Shown here: positions 55,159 through 64,000 of the stretch, piece after piece | Position numbering within the stretch: the stretch's first letter is position 1 | How the letters are laid out: each line of letters begins with the position of its first letter | Assembly: GCF_009711045.1 (NCBI RefSeq) | Contig: NZ_WMJX01000003.1 | Span: 81,966 to 145,965, forward strand | Direction of reading: 5' to 3' | DNA from: Myroides albus | GTDB lineage: Bacteria > Bacteroidota > Bacteroidia > Flavobacteriales > Flavobacteriaceae | DNA: 64,000 nucleotides | Position numbers and translations under genes: made by a program | The notes under the pieces: generated by a model | The model's input: the letters and a program-made list of their open reading frames with translations, nothing else | Databases searched by the model: none | Told to the model about the DNA's origin: nothing

Positions 55159-56404
55159 TTCCTGTTCTTATCGCTTCCACTGGATCTAACCTTGCAGCTG
55201 ATCGAGCTGGTAAATACCCAGACAAAATACCTATCAAACCAGATAGGGATAATCCTATAGCTATGTTTGCAATACTAAGTGTTAGTACAAAGCTTGAAAA
55301 AGTAGTAACTAACAAGGCGATAATCCAAACCAAAAGTAGCCCGATAACTCCGCCTATTAATGCTAAAATAACGGCTTCAAATAAAAATTGTAATAAAATA
55401 GTTTTCTTCTTTGCTCCTATTGCTTTTTGTACTCCTATCAAATGCGTTCTCTCCTTCACAGAAACGAACATAATATTTGCAATACCAAAACCTCCAACTA
55501 AGAGTGAAAACCCACTAATAATCCACCCTACGACATTCATTCGCCCAATTATAGTATCGATAAAGTCAAGCATTCCCCCAAATACATTAACAAAGAAATT
55601 ATCTTCCTCCCCAGCTTTCATTCCTCTAAACAATCGCAACTTAGAACGTATCTCGTCTTCAAACTCCTTAATCTCAACGCCTTTAAATGGTTTTAGTACG
55701 ACCACAGGTGTAAAAGTTGAAACATTGTCTCCATACAATAAACGAACAACATTCACAGGAATATAAGCCCTATCGTCTAAACTCGAACCAAAAGTACTGG
55801 CTCCCTGTTTATCAATTGTTCCAATAACCCGAAAATTACGGCTATACAAGCGAATCGTTTTACCAATAGGATCAAGATCACCAAATAGTGTCTTAGCTAC
55901 TTCTGCACCTAAAACCACCACGTAAGCTCCATTTGTAGCCTCTGATTCATTGAAAAACCTACCATTAGATATTTTTACATTATCCAGAAACTGCAAATCA
56001 CTACCTCCAATCTGCATACTTACGTCATTGGCGTAATTAGCACCGTACTTAAGCATCTCACTTTTAGTAAAAATATTATAAGAAATATACTCTACCCCCT
56101 GCACATTACGCTTTAAAAAATCAAACTCCTCGTACTTCATTTTAGGGTATTGATCTATTTTCCACCTCGGAATATCTACAGGGCCAAAAGAATGATTAAA
56201 AACATAAATCATGTTCAAATCAAAACCACTCAATTCTTTCTTAATATTTTTGTCAAGGGAATCTACAGCAGCAAGTACAGCAATTATAGAAAAAATACCA
56301 ACTGTGACTCCTAAAAGAGACAATACGGTTCTTAGCTTATTGGTTTTCAAAGCATTCACTGCAAATTGAAAACTACTCATTAGAAGTCTAAAATATAGAA
56401 TCAT
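55154..56404 (-). CDS. MacB-type ABC transporter permease
   Basis: 416 aa membrane component with one N-terminal helix (about residues 22-45), a MacB periplasmic core (about 50-270) and a C-terminal FtsX domain with three helices (about 285-410). The ending GYLPARSAARLDPVEAIR is the family signature, which contacts the ATPase. No ATPase or membrane-fusion gene is adjacent, so the partners must be elsewhere. The substrate is unknown. Such permeases usually act in mechanotransmission, export or lipoprotein-related processes rather than import. Confidence 0.88.
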   Translation of the reverse strand: MILYFRLLMSSFQFAVNALKTNKLRTVLSLLGVTVGIFSIIAVLAAVDSLDKNIKKELSGFDLNMIYVFNHSFGPVDIPRWKIDQYPKMKYEEFDFLKRNVQGVEYISYNIFTKSEMLKYGANYANDVSMQIGGSDLQFLDNVKISNGRFFNESEATNGAYVVVLGAEVAKTLFGDLDPIGKTIRLYSRNFRVIGTIDKQGASTFGSSLDDRAYIPVNVVRLLYGDNVSTFTPVVVLKPFKGVEIKEFEDEIRSKLRLFRGMKAGEEDNFFVNVFGGMLDFIDTIIGRMNVVGWIISGFSLLVGGFGIANIMFVSVKERTHLIGVQKAIGAKKKTILLQFLFEAVILALIGGVIGLLLVWIIALLVTTFSSFVLTLSIANIAIGLSLSGLIGILSGYLPARSAARLDPVEAIRTGM

Positions 56405-56422
56405 GTTGGTTTTTATATACTA

Positions 56423-56430
56423 CAAAAGTA
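56423..56430 (-). promoter_or_regulatory. -7 box for the MacB-type permease
   Basis: The minus strand reads TACTTTTG (TAnnTTTG), 18 bases before the start codon. No -33 element was seen. Confidence 0.5.
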
Positions 56431-56532
56431 AAGATGTAACAGCATTTATACTCTAAAGATAAAAAATAAAAAAAAACTTCTCAAATAATAGAAAACTTCA
56501 ATTATATACTTTAGAATTATCATTACAATACT

Positions 56533-56540
56533 TACTTTTG
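56533..56540 (+). promoter_or_regulatory. -7 box for purH
   Basis: TACTTTTG (TAnnTTTG) lies 23 bases before purH, with a near-consensus TTTA 19 bases upstream (56510-56513). Confidence 0.55.
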
Positions 56541-56563
56541 CCGTTCATTAATAACACACAACA

Positions 56564-58090
56564 ATGAACACAACTAAAAAAATCAATTCAGCACTAATTT
56601 CTGTGTTTGATAAAAATGGTCTTGAACCTATTGTAAGAGAATTACATAAAAACAACGTAGTAATTTACTCTACTGGGGGAACTGAAACTTTTATCAAAGA
56701 CTTAGGAATACCAGTAGTAGCAGTAGAAGACATCACTTCGTTTCCTTCAATCTTAGGAGGTCGAGTAAAAACTTTACACCCAAAAATATTTGGAGGGATC
56801 TTAAATAGACAAGATCACGAAGGAGACGTTGCTCAGATGAAAGAATTTGATATTCCTCAAATTGATCTTGTAATTGTTGATTTATATCCTTTCGAAAAAA
56901 CTGTTGCATCGGGTGCAAACGAAGCCGATATTATTGAAAAAATAGATATTGGAGGTATTTCGCTAATTAGAGCTGCTGCAAAAAACTTTAAAGACACTGT
57001 TATTGTTGCCTCAGTTAATGAGTACAATATCTTTTTGAATATGATCCAAGAAAATAATGGACAAACTTCTTTAGAGCAAAGAAGATATCTTGCAACTAAA
57101 GCATTTCACACCTCATCTCACTATGATAGTGCTATCTTTAACTATTTTAATGAGCAAGAATCTACATTAAAAATAAGTGTAGATAATGGAATAGAGCTGA
57201 GATATGGTGAAAATCCTCATCAAAAAGGACAGTTCTTCGGAGACTTCGATTCCCTATTCCAAAAGTTAAATGGAAAAGAACTTTCATACAACAACCTTCT
57301 CGATGTGGACGCAGCGGTTAACTTAATGAAGGAATTTCAAGGAGAGCAACCAACCTTTGCAATACTAAAACACAACAATGCTTGTGGAGTTGCACAAAGA
57401 AACACCATGAAAGAGGCCTATATTGATGCTTTAGCTGGAGATCCAACATCAGCTTTTGGAGGTGTGCTTATTGCAAATGGAAAAATAGATAAAGAAACTG
57501 CTGAAGAAATCAATCAACTTTTCTGCGAGGTAGTAATTGCACCATCTTACGAAAATGAAGCTATAGAAATCCTTAAAGAAAAGAAAAATAGAATTATCTT
57601 AGTAATAAATGAAGTGGAGTTACCGAAAAAACAAATTCGAACTTGTTTAAATGGTATCTTAGTTCAAGATAAAGATAATGTTACTGATACTAAAGAGCAT
57701 TTAACTAACGTTACTAACTCAAAGCCTTCTGAACAAGAAATAGAAGACTTGTTATTTGCTTCAAAAATCTGTAAACACACAAAGTCAAACACAATTGTTA
57801 TTGCTAAAAACAAACAATTATGTGCTTCTGGTACTGGTCAAACCTCAAGAGTTGATGCATTGCGTCAAGCAATTGAAAAAGCAAACTCTTTTAACTTTGA
57901 CTTAAAAGGAGCAGTAATGGCAAGCGATGCATTCTTTCCTTTCCCTGATTGTGTAGAGATTGCAGATCACGCTGGTATTACATCTGTTATCCAACCAGGA
58001 GGCTCGATTAAAGATGAATTAAGTGTAAATTATTGTAATGAAAACAATATCGCGATGGTATTTACTGGAACGCGTCATTTTAAACATTAA
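56564..58090 (+). CDS. purH: Bifunctional AICAR formyltransferase / IMP cyclohydrolase
   Basis: Last two steps of IMP synthesis, 508 aa. The N-terminal methylglyoxal-synthase-like cyclohydrolase domain (about 1-190) shows ISVFDKNG, STGGTETF and GGRVKTLHPKIFGGIL. The C-terminal transformylase domain shows RYGENPHQKG, ILKHNNACGVA and the late SDAFFPFPDCVE and GTRHFKH. The length is normal. It has its own promoter and precedes the mreB operon by 55 bases. Confidence 0.96.
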   Translation: MNTTKKINSALISVFDKNGLEPIVRELHKNNVVIYSTGGTETFIKDLGIPVVAVEDITSFPSILGGRVKTLHPKIFGGILNRQDHEGDVAQMKEFDIPQIDLVIVDLYPFEKTVASGANEADIIEKIDIGGISLIRAAAKNFKDTVIVASVNEYNIFLNMIQENNGQTSLEQRRYLATKAFHTSSHYDSAIFNYFNEQESTLKISVDNGIELRYGENPHQKGQFFGDFDSLFQKLNGKELSYNNLLDVDAAVNLMKEFQGEQPTFAILKHNNACGVAQRNTMKEAYIDALAGDPTSAFGGVLIANGKIDKETAEEINQLFCEVVIAPSYENEAIEILKEKKNRIILVINEVELPKKQIRTCLNGILVQDKDNVTDTKEHLTNVTNSKPSEQEIEDLLFASKICKHTKSNTIVIAKNKQLCASGTGQTSRVDALRQAIEKANSFNFDLKGAVMASDAFFPFPDCVEIADHAGITSVIQPGGSIKDELSVNYCNENNIAMVFTGTRHFKH

Positions 58091-58095
58091 TTTAT

Positions 58096-58103
58096 TACTT
58101 TTG
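58096..58103 (+). promoter_or_regulatory. -7 box for the mreB operon
   Basis: TACTTTTG (TAnnTTTG) begins 5 bases after the purH stop and ends 42 bases before the mreB start. No -33 element is clear. Confidence 0.5.
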
Positions 58104-58145
58104 TATAGCAAACAAAATTATTAACTCTAAAAGCCATTTAATTGT

Positions 58146-59174
58146 ATGGGATTTTTTGATTTTATGACAGAGGATATCGCTATCGATTTAGGTACAGCGA
58201 ACACTCTAATCATTCACGATGGGAAAGTTGTTGTTGACAACCCTTCTATTGTAGCTCGTGACAGAACAACGGGTAAAATAATTGCAGTAGGAAAAGAAGC
58301 GAGTTTAATGCAGGGGAAAACCCATGGAAATATCAAAACAATCCGCCCATTAAAAGACGGAGTTATTGCTGATTTTGACGCATCAGAAAAAATGATAAGC
58401 CTCTTTATCAAAAGCATTCCAGCATTAAGAAAAAAAATGTTTACACCGGCTTTACGCATGATTGTTTGTATTCCTTCAGGTATTACAGAAGTAGAGATGC
58501 GTGCGGTAAAAGAATCTTGTGAGCGAGTGAATGGTAAAGAGGTTTACCTTATACATGAACCTATGTCTGCCGCTATTGGTATTGGTGTAGATATTATGCA
58601 ACCAAAAGGTAATATGATTGTTGATATAGGTGGAGGTACAACTGAGATTGCAGTTATTGCTCTTGGAGGTATTGTTTGCGATAAATCTGTAAAAATCGCA
58701 GGGGACGTATTCACAAACGATATTATCTATTATATGCGTACACAACACAACTTATTTGTTGGAGAAAGTACTGCAGAAAAAATTAAAATACAAATTGGAG
58801 CTGCTACTGAAGATTTAGAAACTCCTCCAGAAGATATGTTAGTACAAGGGCGTGATTTGTTAACTGGTAAACCAAAACAAGTTACTGTATCATACCGCGA
58901 AATTGCTAAAGCACTTGACAAATCTATTCAACGCGTTGAAGATGCTGTAATGGAAACATTATCACAAACACCACCAGAATTAGCTGCTGATATTTATAAT
59001 ACAGGAATCTATTTAGCAGGTGGAGGTTCAATGCTTAGAGGATTAGACAAGAGAATCTCTCAAAAAACAGACTTACCTGTTTATATTGCAGAAGATCCAT
59101 TAAGAGCAGTTGTACGTGGTACTGGACTAGCTATCAAAAACATTGACAAATATAAAAGTGTACTTATCAAGTAA
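58146..59174 (+). CDS. mreB: Rod shape-determining protein MreB
   Basis: Bacterial actin that positions the elongasome, 342 aa. Nucleotide-binding motifs are visible: phosphate-1 IAIDLGTANTLI near residue 12, phosphate-2 MIVDIGGGTTEIAVI near residue 160, and the adenosine loop YLAGGGSMLRGL near residue 290. A short N-terminal hydrophobic stretch (MGFFDFMTE) may be the membrane anchor. It is the first gene of the mreBCD-mrdA-rodA operon, 10 bases before mreC. Confidence 0.96.
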   Translation: MGFFDFMTEDIAIDLGTANTLIIHDGKVVVDNPSIVARDRTTGKIIAVGKEASLMQGKTHGNIKTIRPLKDGVIADFDASEKMISLFIKSIPALRKKMFTPALRMIVCIPSGITEVEMRAVKESCERVNGKEVYLIHEPMSAAIGIGVDIMQPKGNMIVDIGGGTTEIAVIALGGIVCDKSVKIAGDVFTNDIIYYMRTQHNLFVGESTAEKIKIQIGAATEDLETPPEDMLVQGRDLLTGKPKQVTVSYREIAKALDKSIQRVEDAVMETLSQTPPELAADIYNTGIYLAGGGSMLRGLDKRISQKTDLPVYIAEDPLRAVVRGTGLAIKNIDKYKSVLIK

Positions 59175-59184
59175 ATAATATACT

Positions 59185-60015
59185 ATGCAGCAAATATTTA
59201 ACTTCTTTATAAAAAACAGTACTAAGCTACTGTTTTTGCTGCTTTTACTAATATCATTTGCTTTTATTATTAGAACACATACTTTTCATAGAAGTTCTTT
59301 TATCAGTTCAGCGAATGGAGTAACTGGCTATGTCTATGAAAATGTAAATGATTTAAAAGAATATATGCACCTAAAATCAGAGAATGACGCTCTGGTTTTA
59401 GAGAATGCATATTTAAAGACAATCGTTTACAACAATCTGACAGACAAAGACTCTTTAGAAATAGCCAAACTGCAGCCAAGCGAAACAGATGAATACTCTA
59501 TTCTTGTCGCTAAGGTTATTCGAAATTCATTTAATACTAAAGAAAATTACCTAACAATCAAGGGAGGTTCTAAACAAGGAATCCAAAAAGATCTTGGGGT
59601 TATTAATAGCAACGGTGTTATAGGAATTATTGAAAAGTCATCTAATAATTATTCTACTGTACAAAGTATCTTAAACGTAAAATCAAAAATCAATGCTAAA
59701 ATCAAAGGTTCTAATCATTTTGGAACTTTAGAATGGGATGGAAAAAATACAGGTTATGTGAATCTTACTGATATTCCAAGATTGGCCGAAATTTACAAAG
59801 GAGATACAATTGTTACAGGAGGTATCTCTAAAATATTCCCTGAAAACATACCGATTGGGGTTATTGAAAAAGCATATACAACTGCTAGTTCAAACTATTT
59901 TACCATATCAGTTAGATTATTCAATGATATGACTAATTTAGGGTATGTTTACATTATCAAAAACAACTACGTAGAAGAGATTAACACTTTAGAAGAGGGA
60001 TTAGAAGATGAATAG
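59185..60015 (+). CDS. mreC: Rod shape-determining protein MreC
   Basis: Elongasome scaffold that links MreB with the penicillin-binding protein, 276 aa. One membrane helix (about residues 12-30) is followed by a coiled coil (about 55-90, LKSENDALVLENAYLK) and the beta-domain of the family (about 110-260, with a GVIGIIEKSS-like block). It overlaps mreD by 8 bases, so the two are translationally coupled. Confidence 0.93.
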   Translation: MQQIFNFFIKNSTKLLFLLLLLISFAFIIRTHTFHRSSFISSANGVTGYVYENVNDLKEYMHLKSENDALVLENAYLKTIVYNNLTDKDSLEIAKLQPSETDEYSILVAKVIRNSFNTKENYLTIKGGSKQGIQKDLGVINSNGVIGIIEKSSNNYSTVQSILNVKSKINAKIKGSNHFGTLEWDGKNTGYVNLTDIPRLAEIYKGDTIVTGGISKIFPENIPIGVIEKAYTTASSNYFTISVRLFNDMTNLGYVYIIKNNYVEEINTLEEGLEDE

Positions 60016-60532
60016 TATTGTATTATCAAATATAGGCCGTTTTATAACTTTACTCTTAGTACAGGTTCTGATATTCAACAATATTGATTTGTTTGGATCT
60101 ATCAACCCTTTCCCCTATATTTTATTTATCATTTTGTATCCTTCAAGTGGTAATAAAGCTTTATTATACTTAACGAGTTTCTTATTAGGGCTGGCTGTAG
60201 ATATGTTTATCAACTCAGCTGGTATACACGCTGCAGCATCACTAATTCTTGCTTTTGCACGTCCAATGATATTGAAGTTCTCTTTTGGTATTAGTTATCA
60301 ATATCACAACTTAAATATTCTAAAAAAAGTAACAAAAGACATCTTTAATTCATTAGAAGTATTCAGCTACATATCAATAAGCATATTAGTACACAATATT
60401 ACTTTATTTGCATTGGAGCTATTTAGGTTTAGTTTTGTTTTAGAAATTCTTTCAAGAACAATAATCACAATGATAACTACTTTATTATGTAGTGTCCTAA
60501 TCATCTATCTAATAAAGCCTTCTAAAAAATGA
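60008..60532 (+). CDS. mreD: Rod shape-determining protein MreD
   Basis: Integral membrane elongasome subunit, 174 aa, with about five hydrophobic segments. Similarity to MreD is weak by nature of the family. The assignment rests on size, membrane profile (FPYILFIILYPSSGNKALLYLTSFLLGLAVDMF) and position between mreC and the PBP2 gene, which it overlaps by 4 bases (ATGA). Confidence 0.88.
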   Translation: MNSIVLSNIGRFITLLLVQVLIFNNIDLFGSINPFPYILFIILYPSSGNKALLYLTSFLLGLAVDMFINSAGIHAAASLILAFARPMILKFSFGISYQYHNLNILKKVTKDIFNSLEVFSYISISILVHNITLFALELFRFSFVLEILSRTIITMITTLLCSVLIIYLIKPSKK

Positions 60533-62391
60533 GAAAATTTCTTTTACCGCTAATAATTACAGTTGTTACTATCGTAATACTCTCTCGTTTATTTTATTTA
60601 CAAATCATTGATGATACCTACATCAAAAAATCAGAGAACAACGCTCTGAAAATTGTATATGAATACCCTGAACGAGGATATATATTTGATAGAAATGGAA
60701 AACTATTAGTTGCCAATCAACCGTCATATGACATCATGGTAATACCGCGAGAGGTTACTAATATTGATACATTAGCCCTTTGTAAATTATTAGATGTAAC
60801 TAAAGAAGAATTTGACTCAAAACTTAGCAAAGCTACTATTTATAGCCCAAGGCTACCTTCTATATTTCTACCTCAATTAAGCAAGGCAGAATATGCTGCG
60901 TTCCAAGAAAAAATTAGACACTTTAACGGATTCTATATTCAAAAGCGTTCTCTGAGAGATTATCAAGTAAATCACGGTGCTAATATATTTGGATACATTA
61001 GACAGGTTAATGACTTAAACATAAAATCAAACCCTTACTATAGACCTGGCGACCTCATTGGTATCCAAGGAGTCGAAGAACAATACGAAGAAGTCCTAAG
61101 AGGTTCTAAAGGGGTAAAGTATATCCAAAGAGATCGATTTAATCGAGAAATAGGTTCTTTTAAAAATGGAATCTATGACACTATTGCATTAAAAGGAGAT
61201 GATATTACCCTTACCATTGATAGTGAATTACAAGCATATGGTGAGCTTTTAATGCAAAACAAAAGAGGCGGTATTGTTGCTATAGAACCAAAGTCTGGTG
61301 AGATATTAGCCCTTATCAATGCACCTACCTACGATCCAGGTCTATTAGTTGGCCGAGAAAGATCAAAGAATTATACCAAACTTTACAATGACTCATTAGC
61401 TAAACCACTGTATAATAGAGTTCTTTCTGGAGAATATTCTCCAGGATCTCCTTTTAAGATACTAACTGGTTTAATAGGCCTTCAAGAAGGAGTTATAAAT
61501 CAACATACGACTTTTAGTTGCAGCAGAGGATTCTACTACGGTAAAGGTGCTTGGATGGGATGCCACGATAGTGGGAACTGGAACTTACACGTAGCTACAG
61601 CTAAATCGTGTAACACTTTCTTTGCCCAAACCTATAAGCGCATAATTGAAAAGTATAAAAAACCAGCTGATGGAATTAACGCTTGGAATAAGCATCTACA
61701 AAGTTTTGGGCTGGGTCAATTCTTAGGATACGACTTACCTGAAGGAAGAAAAGGTCACATTCCTGATTCAGACTATTACGATAGATGGTATCCAAATGGT
61801 GCATGGAAAAGTACAACAACCATATCCAATTCAATCGGACAGGGCGAAGTAATTATGACTCCTATGCAACTTGCTAATGTTGTAGCTGCTGTTGCCAATA
61901 AAGGTTACTACTATACACCTCACATCATTAAGGGGATCGAACACCATAAAATCGATAAAAAATTCGTTACAAAAAATCAAACAACAATTGATCCAAAACA
62001 CTTTGAACCTGTTATCGAGGGAATGAATGAAGTGTTTAAAACAGGTACAGGACGATCTGTTGCAGTAGAACAACTTGATATGTGTGGTAAAACAGGAACA
62101 GTAGAAAACTTTACTCGTATTAACGGAAAACGCTACCAATTAACTGACCACTCTGTTTTCGTTGCCTTTGCTCCAAAAGATGATCCGAAAATAGCTATAG
62201 CCGTTTTTATTGAAAATGGATATTGGGGGTCAAGATGGGCTGCTCCTATTACCAGCTTAATGGTTCAAAAATATTTATTAAATGAGATTGTAAGAAAAGA
62301 TTTAGAAACAAGAATGCTTGAAGGTAGTCTTCAATCTGAATACGACAAAGTATTACAACTATATAAACTTGCAGAAAAAAGTAAAAAATAA
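60529..62391 (+). CDS. mrdA: Penicillin-binding protein 2 (elongasome transpeptidase)
   Basis: Monofunctional class B PBP that crosslinks lateral-wall peptidoglycan, 620 aa. An N-terminal membrane helix (about residues 5-24) is followed by the dimerisation domain (YEYPERGYIFDRNGKLL) and the transpeptidase domain. Catalytic motifs are SPFK near residue 307 (in YSPGSPFK, with P instead of the usual T), SCN near residue 363 and KTGT near residue 522. It is coupled to mreD and rodA. Confidence 0.95.
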   Translation: MRKFLLPLIITVVTIVILSRLFYLQIIDDTYIKKSENNALKIVYEYPERGYIFDRNGKLLVANQPSYDIMVIPREVTNIDTLALCKLLDVTKEEFDSKLSKATIYSPRLPSIFLPQLSKAEYAAFQEKIRHFNGFYIQKRSLRDYQVNHGANIFGYIRQVNDLNIKSNPYYRPGDLIGIQGVEEQYEEVLRGSKGVKYIQRDRFNREIGSFKNGIYDTIALKGDDITLTIDSELQAYGELLMQNKRGGIVAIEPKSGEILALINAPTYDPGLLVGRERSKNYTKLYNDSLAKPLYNRVLSGEYSPGSPFKILTGLIGLQEGVINQHTTFSCSRGFYYGKGAWMGCHDSGNWNLHVATAKSCNTFFAQTYKRIIEKYKKPADGINAWNKHLQSFGLGQFLGYDLPEGRKGHIPDSDYYDRWYPNGAWKSTTTISNSIGQGEVIMTPMQLANVVAAVANKGYYYTPHIIKGIEHHKIDKKFVTKNQTTIDPKHFEPVIEGMNEVFKTGTGRSVAVEQLDMCGKTGTVENFTRINGKRYQLTDHSVFVAFAPKDDPKIAIAVFIENGYWGSRWAAPITSLMVQKYLLNEIVRKDLETRMLEGSLQSEYDKVLQLYKLAEKSKK

Positions 62392-63644
62392 TGAGAAGTG
62401 TTAGTGTACAAAAAAATATAGACTGGTTAACAGTACTCCTATATTTCTTATTAGTAATAGCAGGGTGGTTTACTATTTATTCAGCATCACTACCTGCCGA
62501 ACCAACCTCTATGTTTGACCTTAATCAAATATATGGTCGTCAACTAATATTTATTATACTCACATTTCCTATTATCATTTTGATACTTTCCATAGATGCC
62601 AAATTCTATGAAAAATATGCATTAATATTTTACATCATTGGACTTCTGTCAATCATTGGGTTATTCTTCTTTGGTAAATCAGTAAAAGGGCAAACCAACT
62701 GGTATTCGATTGCAGGATTTGGTATTCAGCCTTCTGAATTTGTAAAGACCACGACTGCTTTGCTATTAGCTAAATACTTATCCGATAACCAAGGCCATTT
62801 AAACACTTTCAAAGAACAATTAGTCGCACTTACAATTATTGCTATTCCAACCTTGTTAATCCTAAAACACGATACAGGTAGTGCAATGTTATTTGCCTCA
62901 CTAATTTTTGTGTTATATCGAGAGGGACTACCAAGTTGGTATCTATGGACAGGATTTATAACTGTCGTCCTATTCATTGCAGCCCTCGTAGTTAAACCTG
63001 CTATTATCATTGCTACAATAATTATTATAGCAAGTTTGCACTTCTATTTCAACAAGAGTATCAACCGAAACCCTTTTATATATATCATATTAGCTATTTT
63101 CACTTCAGGGTTTGTATTTTCTGTAGACTACGTATATGACAATGTACTTGAACCCCATCAAAAGGATCGTATCAACGTATTATTAGGCGAAAACGTAAAC
63201 CTACAAGCCGAGGGTTACAACCTTAATCAATCTAAAATAGCAATCGGATCTGGAAACTGGACAGGAACAGGTTTCTTAGAAGGTACACAGACCAAAGGTG
63301 GATTTGTACCAGAACAGCATACAGATTATATCTTTACAACTGTAGGTGAAGAATGGGGTTTTGCAGGTGCATCGGTAGTGATAGTGTTATTTGTTTTTCT
63401 ATTCTTTCGACTAATTTACTTAGCTGAAAATCAAAAAAAGAGATTCAATCGAGTTTACGGATACTGCGTTGTTAGTTTCCTTTTCATTCACTTTGCATTT
63501 AATATTACGATGCTAATTGGACTATTTCCTACCATTGGAGTACCACTTCCATTTTTTTCATATGGAGGTTCTAGTTTAATAGCCTTTACCCTATTACTAT
63601 TTATTTTTCTAAAATTAGATGCCAATAAAATAAACGAATGGTAA
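62391..63644 (+). CDS. rodA: Rod shape-determining protein RodA (SEDS glycosyltransferase)
   Basis: Polymerises lipid II glycan in the elongasome with PBP2, 417 aa, about ten membrane helices. SEDS marks include FGIQPSEFVKTTTALLLAKYL near residue 105, LKHDTGSAMLFASL near residue 158, and the C-terminal TDYIFTTVGEEWGF and IGVPLPFFSYGGSSL. The start overlaps the mrdA stop by one base. It is the last gene of the operon. No terminator was found after it. Confidence 0.95.
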   Translation: MRSVSVQKNIDWLTVLLYFLLVIAGWFTIYSASLPAEPTSMFDLNQIYGRQLIFIILTFPIIILILSIDAKFYEKYALIFYIIGLLSIIGLFFFGKSVKGQTNWYSIAGFGIQPSEFVKTTTALLLAKYLSDNQGHLNTFKEQLVALTIIAIPTLLILKHDTGSAMLFASLIFVLYREGLPSWYLWTGFITVVLFIAALVVKPAIIIATIIIIASLHFYFNKSINRNPFIYIILAIFTSGFVFSVDYVYDNVLEPHQKDRINVLLGENVNLQAEGYNLNQSKIAIGSGNWTGTGFLEGTQTKGGFVPEQHTDYIFTTVGEEWGFAGASVVIVLFVFLFFRLIYLAENQKKRFNRVYGYCVVSFLFIHFAFNITMLIGLFPTIGVPLPFFSYGGSSLIAFTLLLFIFLKLDANKINEW

Positions 63645-63661
63645 TTTGACAATTGCTATTC

Positions 63662-63669
63662 TATATTTG
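63662..63669 (+). promoter_or_regulatory. Orphan -7 promoter box
   Basis: TATATTTG (TAnnTTTG) has no ORF in the following 330 bases. TTTGAC lies 13 bases upstream, shorter than the normal spacing. A hairpin begins 5 bases downstream. Confidence 0.35.
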
Positions 63670-63922
63670 TAAACAAACAACCTCATAACACAAACAATTA
63701 TTGAGGTAGCACCCTGTTTGACATATTTAATAATTTACACTCAAAAAACTAAGAGTTTATACTCCACTCCATTCCTTATTAAGTAGATTATAGGTAAATG
63801 GAGATTTTACCCTATTTTAAGCAACCTAAAGGAGTTAAAACAGCCTAAGCATAAACAATACCTTTGCGTAATAAAAAACGCTTAGACGGATTCATTTCGA
63901 TGGTTACGCATACATTGGATGA

Positions 63923-63991
63923 CCAAAGCTTTTGCCACTGATCCCCAACTTTTGTACTTGATCCAACTTTTTGCGTAGCCCCCAACTTTTG
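63923..63991. repeat. Four phased CCAACTTTTG-like repeats, possible IS end
   Basis: CCAAAGCTTTTG (63923-63934), CCAACTTTTG (63945-63954), CCAACTTTTTG (63963-63973) and CCAACTTTTG (63982-63991) recur at 22, 18 and 19 bases. GATC or GAC precedes three of them (GACC at copy 1). Multiple related repeats at about 20-base spacing next to a TGACA/TGTCA step resemble the ends of IS21-type elements. No transposase reading frame is present within the window. Confidence 0.5.
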
Positions 63992-64000
63992 ACACTTCTC

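Larger units (their letters stand above)
63645..64000. other. Non-coding end of the window after rodA
   Basis: This 356-base stretch has no credible ORF. It holds an orphan -7 box, a hairpin near 63674-63720, and the phased repeats at 63923-63991 listed separately. The sequence after 63840 is less AT-rich than the rest. Confidence 0.6.

Noticed and set aside
55143-55766. 207-codon ORF opposite the MacB-type permease
   Set aside because: It is antisense to a well-supported gene and has a threonine/proline/lysine-rich translation typical of a shadow frame.

Overview
The window is AT-rich chromosomal DNA from a member of the Flavobacteriaceae, and Myroides or a close relative is my best guess. 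The reasons are the gliding ATPase GldA, the type IX secretion protein PorT/SprT, a TamL-type outer-membrane lipoprotein, a DUF5686 outer-membrane protein, a SusC/SusD pair, lipoproteins with a C-S-S-D-D export signal, and many promoters with the Bacteroidota -7 box TAnnTTTG. No rRNA or tRNA genes, CRISPR array, prophage or complete insertion sequence were seen. Most of the window is conserved housekeeping DNA. The accessory parts are 13.1-22.2 kb, 34.7-40.7 kb and the last 350 bases.

Layout. 0-2 kb: ExbD-ExbD-ExbB energising genes (minus), the first cut by the window edge. 2.3-3.8 kb: HerA/DUF853 ATPase. 3.85-7.9 kb: kynurenine pathway genes (KMO, kynureninase) with an arginase-family enzyme between them and a small convergent membrane-protein ORF. 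8.1-11.5 kb: queA, aroA, MazG-like pyrophosphohydrolase, a small membrane protein and dtd. 11.7-13 kb: secreted amidohydrolase. 13.8-22.2 kb: a tight four-gene operon of SusC, SusD, a lipoprotein and an M16 peptidase, probably a peptide or protein uptake system. 22.4-26.6 kb: DUF3857 transglutaminase-like protein, rsgA, and DAHP synthase/chorismate mutase. 26.8-28.9 kb: TauE-like exporter, DUF1634 protein, GldA. 29-34.7 kb (minus): nucleotide metabolism (dNK, folA, thyA), a 2TM protein, a bifunctional nuclease and etfBA.

34.7-36.3 kb is a gene-poor stretch with clusters of short direct and inverted repeats, followed by three tandem paralogous lipoprotein genes (36.3-39.0 kb), an AraC regulator and a GNAT acetyltransferase. 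41-50.5 kb: pdhB, DUF5686 protein, ppa, DinB, AGCS symporter, GNAT, menG, porT and an RNA methyltransferase. 50.5-56.4 kb: tamL, fbaA, accD and a MacB-type permease. 56.6-63.6 kb: purH and the cell-shape operon mreBCD-mrdA-rodA. The window ends in non-coding DNA with four phased CCAACTTTTG-like repeats that look like an insertion-sequence end.

The least explained items are the three-paralogue surface lipoprotein cluster, the arginase-family protein inside the kynurenine cluster, and the three intergenic repeat clusters. These clusters share an architecture (a short word repeated directly and inverted) but not a sequence. I did not find a clearly new defence or mobile system.
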